Source: an uncultured Burkholderiales bacterium
Lineage (GTDB): Bacteria; Pseudomonadota; Gammaproteobacteria; Burkholderiales; Burkholderiaceae_C
Assembly: GCA_903925445.1 (NCBI GenBank)
Contig: CAIYFE010000084.1
Location: 1-12,420 of the forward strand
Length of the DNA stretch: 12,420 bases
Direction of reading: 5' to 3'
This document shows positions 1-5,826 of this stretch, piece after piece. Below the pieces are notes generated by a model, which worked only from the letters and a program-made list of their open reading frames with translations, made no database searches and was not told the origin of the DNA. Numbering within the stretch: the stretch's first letter is position 1; each line of letters starts with the position of its first letter. The translations under genes were made by a program, and so were the position numbers.

Positions 1-43
1 AAAAAGTTTTCAATAATCCAATAAGATATTGAAGAAACTTTTT
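1..43. repeat. Imperfect AT-rich inverted repeat upstream of marR
   Basis: Bases 1-9 (AAAAAGTTT) and 10-15 (TCAATA) are matched by TATTGA at 27-32 and AAACTTTTT at 35-43. This gives 15 pairable positions with a 2-base bulge (33-34) and an 11-base loop. The dyad is almost entirely A/T, so it would be a weak RNA hairpin, although its 3' arm ends in five T. It could be an operator for the neighbouring MarR protein, since such regulators commonly bind AT-rich palindromes near their own promoter, or the terminator of a gene left of the window. The window edge cuts the context, so its full extent is unknown. Confidence 0.4.
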
Positions 44-100
44 CTTGTAATTTGTCTTTCATTTCTAACAGCATTTGATTTTTCACCTCCAACATCAGCA

Positions 101-640
101 ATGTCAGCTTCAACGCCCCCACCTACTCTTGAATCGATTGATGAGTTACTTTTATTTCGACTGAGTTTGTTGTCCGCACAAACCAGCGCCTTGGTCGTTC
201 GCCTGTGTGAAGGGCGGTTTGGCATCACGCGGCGTGAGTGGCGCGTGCTTGGATTGCTGCACAGCAATGACGGCATGACACCTTCTGCACTGGCCGATCA
301 TGTGCAATTGGATCGTGCCCGCACTTCACGTGCGATTGGCGCGTTGGTCAAAAAGCGGTTGATTGTGCGAGAGATCAACCCGTCCGATCGTCGGGGCGCG
401 CATTTGACGCTTACCCCTTCGGGGCAGCAGCTCTACCGAGATTTAATGCCACATGTCAAAGACATCAATCGCCGCATCCTGAGTGTGTTGAACGAAGAGG
501 AAATGCGCCAACTTGAGTCATGGATCAAAAAGCTGCATGAAAGTACGCAGCTGCTCAATGTGGAGTTGACGCCTGACTTTTTAAAAACCTATCGCATACA
601 TGGTGGTCGGGATGCACCGCCTCAATCGATTCTCGATTGA
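101..640 (+). CDS. MarR-family winged-helix transcriptional regulator
   Basis: This 179-residue protein has the MarR layout: N-terminal dimerisation helices (about 10-40), a winged helix-turn-helix (about 45-105) and a C-terminal dimerisation helix (about 110-155). The recognition helix lies near residues 71-87 (DRARTSRAIGALVKKRL), and the wing carries the family D-R-R motif at 96-98 followed by LTLT at 102-105. MarR proteins bind palindromic operators as dimers and usually repress transport, efflux or stress genes, often releasing DNA when a small aromatic ligand binds. The ligand and target here are unknown. I chose the ATG at 101. A TTG at 29 would add 24 residues resembling a signal peptide, which is implausible for a DNA-binding protein. 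The preceding 100 bases are AT-rich and I see no clear Shine-Dalgarno sequence. The stop abuts that of convergent modA. Confidence 0.85.
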   Translation: MSASTPPPTLESIDELLLFRLSLLSAQTSALVVRLCEGRFGITRREWRVLGLLHSNDGMTPSALADHVQLDRARTSRAIGALVKKRLIVREINPSDRRGAHLTLTPSGQQLYRDLMPHVKDINRRILSVLNEEEMRQLESWIKKLHESTQLLNVELTPDFLKTYRIHGGRDAPPQSILD

Positions 641-1387
641 TCAAAATTGATATCCGTAAGCTTGGATGACTGCCTTGGCCTTGTCTGCCTTGATGTAGTT
701 CAGCAACGCCAAAGCTGCGTTGTTGGTCTTTCCGTTGTTGAGCAATACCGCATCTTGTTGAATGGGACTGTGCAGTTGTTTGGGAACCAACCAAGCAGAG
801 CCTTGACTGATCTTGCCGTTCAAGTAGACCTGAGATAAAGCCACAAAACCCAGCTGCGCGTTTTCTGTGGCGACAAATTGATAGGTTTGCCCGATGCTTT
901 CACCTTGAACAAGCTTGGGTTGCAGCGCTTGCAACACGCCCAGTTTTGTCATGGTTTCAACCGCTGCTTGTCCGTAGGGGGCGGATTTGGGATTGGCAAT
1001 GGCCAAGCGCTGGAATTTTTCTGTCCGAAGCACGTCGCCTTGATCGTCGACCAGCCCGGTTTGTTTGCTCCAAAGCACAAGTTGACCGATGGCGTAGGTG
1101 AACCGAGAGCCTGCAACGCTCAAACCCTCTTTTTCGAGTTTGAGCGGCGTCTCGTCATCGGCGGCCAACAGAATTTCATAGGGCGCACCATTTTTGATTT
1201 GCGCATAAAAGCTGCCTGTTGAACCAAAAGACAGCAGCACTTTGTGGCCGGTTTCTTGTTCAAAAGCCAAGGCAATTTTTTGCATCGGTGCTGTGAAGTT
1301 GGCCGCCACAGCAACGCTGACTTCGCCAGCTTGGGCGTGGATCATCCAGCCACCGATGAGCCAGATCAAGGCTAGAAATCGTTTCAT
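641..1387 (-). CDS. modA: Molybdate ABC transporter substrate-binding protein ModA
   Basis: This 248-residue periplasmic protein should capture molybdate (possibly tungstate) and deliver it to a ModB/ModC importer. A Sec signal peptide covers residues 1-20 (KR, hydrophobic core, AQA cleavage site). The mature start reads GEVSVAVAANF, the usual ModA opening. Typical oxyanion-pocket segments follow: GSTG at 55-58, ANPKSAPYG at 131-139 and GESIGQTYQF at 162-171. Length matches the family (about 250). AGAGG lies about 6 nt before the ATG. The moeB stop is only 25 nt upstream, so the two are probably co-transcribed, and both serve molybdenum metabolism. No modB, modC or modE is visible in this window, so partners are beyond it or elsewhere. 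A sulfate-family binding protein is the main alternative, less likely given the motifs. Confidence 0.92.
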   Translation of the reverse strand: MKRFLALIWLIGGWMIHAQAGEVSVAVAANFTAPMQKIALAFEQETGHKVLLSFGSTGSFYAQIKNGAPYEILLAADDETPLKLEKEGLSVAGSRFTYAIGQLVLWSKQTGLVDDQGDVLRTEKFQRLAIANPKSAPYGQAAVETMTKLGVLQALQPKLVQGESIGQTYQFVATENAQLGFVALSQVYLNGKISQGSAWLVPKQLHSPIQQDAVLLNNGKTNNAALALLNYIKADKAKAVIQAYGYQF

Positions 1388-1412
1388 GTGCGCCTCTGAA
1401 GTTCAAGGAGTA

Positions 1413-2168
1413 TCAGTGAGCCCAGTCGCCACAAACTGGACACTTGGGGTTGCGACTGAGTCCAATCTCGGTCCACTCCAAACTGCGAGCATCCAGCATT
1501 TGCAGCTTGCCCACAAAACGCGAGGGCATGCCGCTCAAAATTTTGATGGCTTCCAGCGCTTGCAAGCTGCCCATCACTCCCACCAAAGGCGCTAAAACGC
1601 CCATGGTGGCACAGCGAATTTCAGCTGGTGGCGTGTCAGGCGGAAAAATGCAGGCATAACAAGGCGATTGCGCGTTGCGCGAGTCATACACAGCCAGTTG
1701 CCCATCGAGCCCAATGGCAGCGCCTGAGATCAAAGGCACGCGGTGTTTCACACACGCAGCATTGATGGCTTGTCGGGTTTCAAAGTTGTCGCAACAGTCC
1801 AACACGACTTGGGTGTTGGGGACAATTTCATCCAAGAGGCTTGCATTCAAGCGCTGCGCGAGCGCTGAAATTGTGACTTCGGGGTTGAGCGCCTTCAAGG
1901 CTTGTTCAGCCGAGTTGACTTTGGGTTGACCAATGCGTGAGGTGGTGTGCGCAATTTGGCGCTGCAAGTTGGTCAGATCGACCACATCGTCATCGGCCAA
2001 GGTGATGTGTCCCACGCCCGAAGCCGCAAGGTACATCGCAACGGGAGAACCTAAGCCGCCAGCCCCGACAACGAGGGCATGGCTTTGTGTGAGCTGCTGC
2101 TGCCCTTCAATACCCAGTTCGTCCAGCAAGATATGGCGCGAGTAGCGCAGCAGTTGCTCGTCGTTCAC
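1413..2168 (-). CDS. moeB: MoeB/ThiF/HesA-family adenylyltransferase (probable molybdopterin-synthase adenylyltransferase)
   Basis: This 251-residue E1-like enzyme uses ATP to adenylate the C-terminal glycine of a ubiquitin-like sulfur carrier, MoaD for molybdopterin synthase or ThiS for thiamine. Visible are the nucleotide-binding GAGGLG at 35-40, DLTNLQRQ at 64-71, the DCCDNFETR segment with the conserved Asp at 127, the zinc cysteines C170/C173 and C243/C246 as two CxxC pairs, and C186 in the crossover loop. There is no C-terminal rhodanese domain, unlike MoeZ-type fusions, but a separate rhodanese lies 2.4 kb away. The start is GTG with no strong ribosome-binding site, 11 nt after the ctpA stop, suggesting translational coupling. 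The downstream modA favours MoeB over ThiF. Sequence alone cannot exclude dual use for thiamine. Confidence 0.88.
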   Translation of the reverse strand: MNDEQLLRYSRHILLDELGIEGQQQLTQSHALVVGAGGLGSPVAMYLAASGVGHITLADDDVVDLTNLQRQIAHTTSRIGQPKVNSAEQALKALNPEVTISALAQRLNASLLDEIVPNTQVVLDCCDNFETRQAINAACVKHRVPLISGAAIGLDGQLAVYDSRNAQSPCYACIFPPDTPPAEIRCATMGVLAPLVGVMGSLQALEAIKILSGMPSRFVGKLQMLDARSLEWTEIGLSRNPKCPVCGDWAH

Positions 2169-2179
2169 GGTCTTGTGGC

Positions 2180-3637
2180 TCAGTTGTCTTTGGGGGCTTC
2201 GGGTGGACGTTCAGTTTGTGTTTTGCTGACCATCACAGGTTGACCTTTGAGCTTTTTGAGGGCTTGTTGGAGCTGGAAGTCTTCGTTGCTACCGAACTCG
2301 GGAATCTTGCGATCGCTGTTGGGCTTTTTGGCATCTTCTTCTAATTTTTTGATGGCCTCTTCCCGTGCTTTTTCGCGCTCTTTGGTTTTTGCCTTGTCCT
2401 CGGCGTCTTGTCCGCTGAGCAAGTGCTTGTCCAAATCGGCTTCGCGCATGCGCAAGACTGCAAATGGGCTGCCTTCTGCGGTTTCATCAACCAAGACATC
2501 GGGCACGATGCCTTTGGCCTGAATGGAGCGGCCGCTGGGCGTGTAGTAGCGAGCGGTGGTGATTTTTAAAGCCGTATCGGGACCCAGTTGACGCACGGTT
2601 TGCACCGAACCCTTGCCAAAGGTTTGGCTGCCCATGATGGCCGCGCGTTTGTGATCTTGCAAAGCACCTGAAACAATTTCGCTGGCCGAAGCAGAACCTT
2701 CATTGACCAACACAATCAGCGGCACCGTGCGGAAAATGCCGCGTGTGGCTTGATGCATTTTTGCGATGGGGTCGTTGCCGCTGCTGCGACGATAGAACTC
2801 AGGCAAAGTTTTGTAGACAAATTTGCTTTCCGCCAGTTGTCCGTTGGTAGAGACCACGGCCACGTTTTCGGGCAAAAACACGGCAGAAATGGCCACCGCA
2901 GCATCCAACAAACCGCCTGGGTCATTGCGCAAGTCAAGCACCATGCCTTTGAGTTTGGGGTCTTCTTTGTAGATGTCTTGTAGTTTTTGCACAAAGTCAT
3001 CGACTGAGCGCTCTTGGAATTGGCTCAGGCGAATCCAGCCATAGCCGGGTTCAATGACTTTGCCTTTGACACTTTGGGTTTTGATTTCTTCGCGAATGAT
3101 GGTGACTGGGAAAGTGCGGTTTTCGTCTTTGCGGTAGATGGTCAGCAACACCTTGGTGCCAGGTTCGCCGCGCATGCGTTTGACTGCCTCGTTGAGCGAA
3201 AGTCCTTTGACGGCGGTGTCGTCGATCTTGGTGATCAAGTCGCCAGATTTCATGCCCGCGCGAAATGCGGGTGAGCCTTCAATGGGGGAAACAACTTTAA
3301 CGAGGCCGTCTTCTTGCGTGATTTCAATGCCCACGCCCACAAAGCGACCGGTGGTGCCTTCTCGGAATTCTTTGAAGGTTTTTTTGTCGTAGTACTGAGA
3401 ATGCGGATCAAGGCTTGCGACCATGCCGATGATGGCGTCATTGATGAGTTTTTTCTCATCGACGGGTTCGACGTAGTCGCTTTTGACCATGCTGAAAACC
3501 GCAGCGAGTTGCTGCAACTCTTCCAGCGGCAGCGGCGACATATTGGAGCGCGCAGTGGTTTGAATTGAAACGGTCGTCAAAACGCCTGTGAGTGCGCCTA
3601 ACGAAATCCATCCTGCGATCTTGAGTTTTTGGCCCAT
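2180..3637 (-). CDS. ctpA: S41-family C-terminal processing peptidase (CtpA/Prc type)
   Basis: This 485-residue serine protease acts on C-terminal tails of proteins in the periplasm. An N-terminal signal or membrane anchor lies at about 7-27, then a PDZ domain at about 95-170 (GRFVGVGIEI, SGDLITKID), then the S41 catalytic domain. The Ser/Lys dyad is S317 in NEGSASASE and K342 in FGKGSVQ, with supporting Q346. Spacing of 25 and 4 residues matches the CtpB arrangement. The C-terminal ~75 residues (410-485) are strongly charged, Lys/Glu-rich and probably helical or disordered. The ATG is preceded by AAGGG at suitable spacing. It lies 76 nt downstream of gpmA and 11 nt upstream of moeB. The family processes or degrades envelope proteins, often with a lipoprotein adaptor; the local substrate is unknown. 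Confidence 0.93.
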   Translation of the reverse strand: MGQKLKIAGWISLGALTGVLTTVSIQTTARSNMSPLPLEELQQLAAVFSMVKSDYVEPVDEKKLINDAIIGMVASLDPHSQYYDKKTFKEFREGTTGRFVGVGIEITQEDGLVKVVSPIEGSPAFRAGMKSGDLITKIDDTAVKGLSLNEAVKRMRGEPGTKVLLTIYRKDENRTFPVTIIREEIKTQSVKGKVIEPGYGWIRLSQFQERSVDDFVQKLQDIYKEDPKLKGMVLDLRNDPGGLLDAAVAISAVFLPENVAVVSTNGQLAESKFVYKTLPEFYRRSSGNDPIAKMHQATRGIFRTVPLIVLVNEGSASASEIVSGALQDHKRAAIMGSQTFGKGSVQTVRQLGPDTALKITTARYYTPSGRSIQAKGIVPDVLVDETAEGSPFAVLRMREADLDKHLLSGQDAEDKAKTKEREKAREEAIKKLEEDAKKPNSDRKIPEFGSNEDFQLQQALKKLKGQPVMVSKTQTERPPEAPKDN

Positions 3638-3674
3638 GTTGCCCTTGCAAAGTGCGGTAAATCAGAATCTTCTC

Positions 3675-3707
3675 AATATACAACGCAAATGAATGCTGCG
3701 TTGTAAA
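3675..3707 (-). promoter_or_regulatory. Inverted repeat and AT-rich segment between gpmA and ctpA
   Basis: TACAACGCA at 3679-3687 and TGCGTTGTA at 3697-3705 form a perfect 9-bp stem with a 9-base loop, starting about 8 nt after the gpmA stop on the minus strand. It is not followed by a U-run in that direction, so it is not a classical intrinsic terminator; it may protect the 3' end of the gpmA message. On the minus strand TATATT (3680-3675) resembles a -10 box about 38 nt before the ctpA start, but no good -35 box is correctly spaced. Promoter assignment is therefore weak. Confidence 0.35.
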
Positions 3708-3713
3708 GAGGCA

Positions 3714-4454
3714 TTAAGCTTTTCCTTGTGCGGCCACCGCAGCGGCTGCTTGGGCAGCGGCTTGGGCGTCACCCAGGTAGTAATGGCGGATGGGTTTGAG
3801 CTCAGCGTCGAGTTCATACACCAGCGGAATGCCATTTGGAATGTTCAATCCCACGATGTCGTCGTCAGAAATTTGGTCCAAATACTTGACCAACGCACGG
3901 ATGGAGTTGCCGTGCGCGGCAACCACGATGCGTTTGCCTGCTTTGATGGCCGGTGCCATGGATTCATTCCAAAAAGGAATCACGCGCGCCACGGTGTCTT
4001 TGAGGCACTCGGTCAGCGGGACGTCTTGCGGGTTGCGGGCATAGCGCAAATCGGCGCGTTCGCAGCGAGGGTCTGTGGCTTCAAGCGCTGGTGGCGGGGT
4101 GTCATAGCTGCGGCGCCAGACCAGCACTTGCTCGTCGCCGTATTGCTTGGCCATGTCGGCTTTGTTCAGACCTTGCAGAGCGCCGTAGTGGCGTTCGTTC
4201 AGGCGCCAGCTTTTGACCACGGGCAGCCAGGTGCGATCCATTTCGTCCAACGCCAGCCACAGGGTGCGAATGGCGCGTTTTAAAACGCTGGTGTAGGCCA
4301 CATCGAACTCGTAGCCTTCGGCTTTGAGCAAACGCCCCGCGTTTTGGGCTTGCGCCACGCCGGTGGGGGTGAGGTCAACATCGGTCCAGCCGGTGAAACG
4401 GTTCTCAAGATTCCAGGTGGATTCGCCGTGGCGGATCAAAACAAGCTTGTACAT
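3714..4454 (-). CDS. gpmA: 2,3-bisphosphoglycerate-dependent phosphoglycerate mutase
   Basis: This 246-residue cytosolic enzyme interconverts 3- and 2-phosphoglycerate in glycolysis and gluconeogenesis. It has the phosphohistidine motif LIRHGES with H9, R60, the conserved LNERHYG with E87, and the second catalytic histidine H181 in AAHGNS. Length matches dimeric dPGM. The last ~18 residues are an Ala/Gln-rich tail, which I recall from other Burkholderiales GpmA proteins. The ATG at 4454 is chosen because MYKLVLIRHG is the family N-terminus; the frame stays open upstream to 4760 only as a shadow of the divergent rhodanese gene. No Shine-Dalgarno sequence precedes the ATG, and an A/T-rich TTTAAAT lies about 6-12 nt before it, so the mRNA may be leaderless or nearly so. 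ctpA follows on the same strand. Confidence 0.95.
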   Translation of the reverse strand: MYKLVLIRHGESTWNLENRFTGWTDVDLTPTGVAQAQNAGRLLKAEGYEFDVAYTSVLKRAIRTLWLALDEMDRTWLPVVKSWRLNERHYGALQGLNKADMAKQYGDEQVLVWRRSYDTPPPALEATDPRCERADLRYARNPQDVPLTECLKDTVARVIPFWNESMAPAIKAGKRIVVAAHGNSIRALVKYLDQISDDDIVGLNIPNGIPLVYELDAELKPIRHYYLGDAQAAAQAAAAVAAQGKA

Positions 4455-4554
4455 GGTGTGATTTAAAAAAACAGGGGCAAAGGAGGTTAACCGAGTGATT
4501 TTAGAATGGCGGGCTTTCTCATTATTTTCAACCTTCCCTGAACTGGACTTATCC
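4455..4554. promoter_or_regulatory. Divergent promoter region between gpmA and the rhodanese gene
   Basis: This 100-nt gap must hold the start signals of both divergent genes. On the + strand TAGAAT (4502-4507) resembles a -10 hexamer and would give a leader of roughly 40 nt before the GTG at 4555; no convincing -35 hexamer is correctly spaced. On the minus strand TTAACC (4490-4485) and TTAAAT (4466-4461) are separated by 18 nt and could drive gpmA, with initiation at or very near its ATG. A strong AGGAGG (4481-4486) sits 8 nt before a GTG at 4495. That GTG opens an in-frame 20-codon extension of the rhodanese, discussed under that gene. Confidence 0.4.
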
Positions 4555-4962
4555 GTGAACTTCATCCTCGACAACTGGTTGCTGCTGGCCATCGCACTCA
4601 GCAGCAGCGCTTTGCTTTTGTGGCCTGTGATCCAAGGCGCAACGGGCGCAGGTATGTCAGCCGCAGAGGTGGTGCAATCGATGAACCGCGACAAAGCGCT
4701 GGTGATCGATGTGTGCGAGCCCGATGAATTCGCCCAAGGCCATGTGCTCAATGCCATCAACGTGCCTTTGGCTCAATTGCAAGAGCGTTTGCCCGTTGTG
4801 ACCAAAAACAAATCGCAACCTGTGGTGTTTGTGTGCGCCGCTGGCAAGCGCTCGCAAACGGCGCTGATGCAAGCTAAAAAACTGGGTTACGAGCAGGTGA
4901 ATTCCTTGCAAGGCGGGCTCAAAGCTTGGAAAGAGGCTAATCTGCCAGTTTCTAAGGCCTGA
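4555..4962 (+). CDS. Membrane-anchored single-domain rhodanese (sulfurtransferase)
   Basis: This 135-residue protein has one N-terminal membrane segment (about 8-25) followed by one rhodanese domain (about 35-133). The active-site loop is CAAGKRS, with the persulfide-forming Cys at 94 and Arg at 99. The domain also has IDVCEPDEFAQGHV (51-64) with the usual hydrophobic-D-E/F-x-x-GH pattern. Rhodaneses carry sulfane sulfur; the substrate here is unknown. The start is uncertain. GTG at 4555 gives the N-terminus VNFILDNWLL, which begins right at the anchor as in relatives. GTG at 4495 has a perfect AGGAGG 8 nt upstream but adds 20 codons with three TTA and two TCA, codons scarce in the rest of the gene. 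I favour 4555. grxC follows after 16 nt, suggesting co-transcription and a shared thiol/sulfur theme. Confidence 0.88.
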   Translation: MNFILDNWLLLAIALSSSALLLWPVIQGATGAGMSAAEVVQSMNRDKALVIDVCEPDEFAQGHVLNAINVPLAQLQERLPVVTKNKSQPVVFVCAAGKRSQTALMQAKKLGYEQVNSLQGGLKAWKEANLPVSKA

Positions 4963-4978
4963 TTCGCAAGGAGCTCAC

Positions 4979-5242
4979 ATGCAAGCCGTCAAGATGTACA
5001 CCACCGCCGTTTGTCCTTACTGCATTCGCGCCAAGCAAATTTTGCAATCCAAGGGCGTGACGCACATTGAAGAAGTGCGCATTGACACCCAACCGCAAGC
5101 GCGCGATCACATGATGAAAATCACAGGGCGCAGGACTGTCCCGCAAATCTTCATTGGCGACACCCATGTTGGCGGATGTGACGATTTGATGGCTTTGGAC
5201 AGCCAAGGCGGTTTGATGGCGCTTTTAAACGCGCAAGCTTGA
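4979..5242 (+). CDS. grxC: Glutaredoxin 3 (GrxC-type dithiol glutaredoxin)
   Basis: This 87-residue thioredoxin-fold protein reduces disulfides and glutathione mixed disulfides in the cytosol using glutathione. It has the dithiol active site CPYC (C12, C15), the cis-proline motif TVP at 53-55, and the glutathione-contacting GGCDD at 65-69. The length is typical of bacterial Grx3. A strong AAGGAG sits 5 nt before the ATG. The gene starts 16 nt after the rhodanese stop and is followed by an intrinsic terminator at 5273-5306, so rhodanese-grxC probably ends a transcript there. Monothiol GrxD is excluded by the CPYC site. The third cysteine, C67, precedes the DD pair and is common in Grx3. Confidence 0.95.
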   Translation: MQAVKMYTTAVCPYCIRAKQILQSKGVTHIEEVRIDTQPQARDHMMKITGRRTVPQIFIGDTHVGGCDDLMALDSQGGLMALLNAQA

Positions 5243-5272
5243 ACTGACATAATAAGTATTCTTGATTCCTCG

Positions 5273-5306
5273 CCCGTTTGGAAATCAACCAAGCGGGTTT
5301 TTATTT
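5273..5306 (+). terminator. Rho-independent terminator between grxC and secB
   Basis: CCCGTTTGG (5273-5281) pairs with CCAAGCGGG (5289-5297), a 9-bp stem with one G-U wobble and a 7-base loop. It is followed immediately by TTTTTATTT. The stem begins 30 nt after the grxC stop, and the T-run ends only 19 nt before the secB ATG, so the element also sits in the 5' region of secB. Confidence 0.85.
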
Positions 5307-5325
5307 GCAGAAAGAAAAATACACC

Positions 5326-5814
5326 ATGGCGACCTCCTCTGAAAACAACACACCCATTCAAACCGCAGATCAAGCCAATGCACCTGTGTTTCAGATTCAG
5401 CGCATCTACCTCAAAGACATGTCGCTGGAGCAGCCCAATTCGCCAGCCATTTTGACCAGCCAAGAGCAACCCGCTTTGGACATTCAGCTGGCAGTGGGCA
5501 TTGAGCAAGTGGCCGAGGGCATCACCGAAGTGACCGTCACAGCCACAGTCACCACCAAAATTCAAGACAAAGTGGTGTTTTTGGTGGAAGCCAAACAAGC
5601 CGGAATTTTTGAAATCCGCCACTTGCCCGAAGATCAAATGGGACCGGTCATGGGCATCGCTTGCCCGCAAATCGTCTACCCCTATTTGCGCGGCAACGTG
5701 GCTGATTTGATCCAACGTGCAGGCTTTCCGCCCGTGCATTTGGCAGAAATCAACTTCCAAGCCATGTACGAGCAACAAATGCAGCAAGCCGCCGCTGCGA
5801 GCACCAAACAGTAA
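5326..5814 (+). CDS. secB: Protein-export chaperone SecB
   Basis: This 162-residue cytosolic chaperone keeps precursor proteins unfolded and hands them to SecA for translocation. It works as a homotetramer. Recognisable family segments are FQIQRIYLKDMSLEQPNSP (22-40), the beta-strand region through about 95, EIRHL (96-100), and the conserved CPQIVYPYLR (113-122) followed by NVADLIQRAGFPPVHLAEINF. The C-terminal tail is Gln/Ala-rich. Length is close to E. coli SecB (155). The ATG at 5326 gives the usual N-terminus; the frame is open 16 codons further upstream but runs through the terminator. The ribosome-binding site is weak and purine-rich. gpsA follows after 12 nt, a frequent proteobacterial pairing. 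Confidence 0.96.
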   Translation: MATSSENNTPIQTADQANAPVFQIQRIYLKDMSLEQPNSPAILTSQEQPALDIQLAVGIEQVAEGITEVTVTATVTTKIQDKVVFLVEAKQAGIFEIRHLPEDQMGPVMGIACPQIVYPYLRGNVADLIQRAGFPPVHLAEINFQAMYEQQMQQAAAASTKQ

Positions 5815-5826
5815 TTTGTACCTCGC

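Noticed and set aside
693..1222. Several + strand open frames inside modA (for example 878-1222).
   Set aside because: They are antisense to an intact ModA with clear motifs and signal peptide. No domain or ribosome-binding site supports them.
4455..4760. In-frame N-terminal extension of gpmA by about 100 residues.
   Set aside because: It overlaps the rhodanese gene in antisense and precedes the exact family N-terminus MYKLVLIRHG. Family length fits the ATG at 4454.
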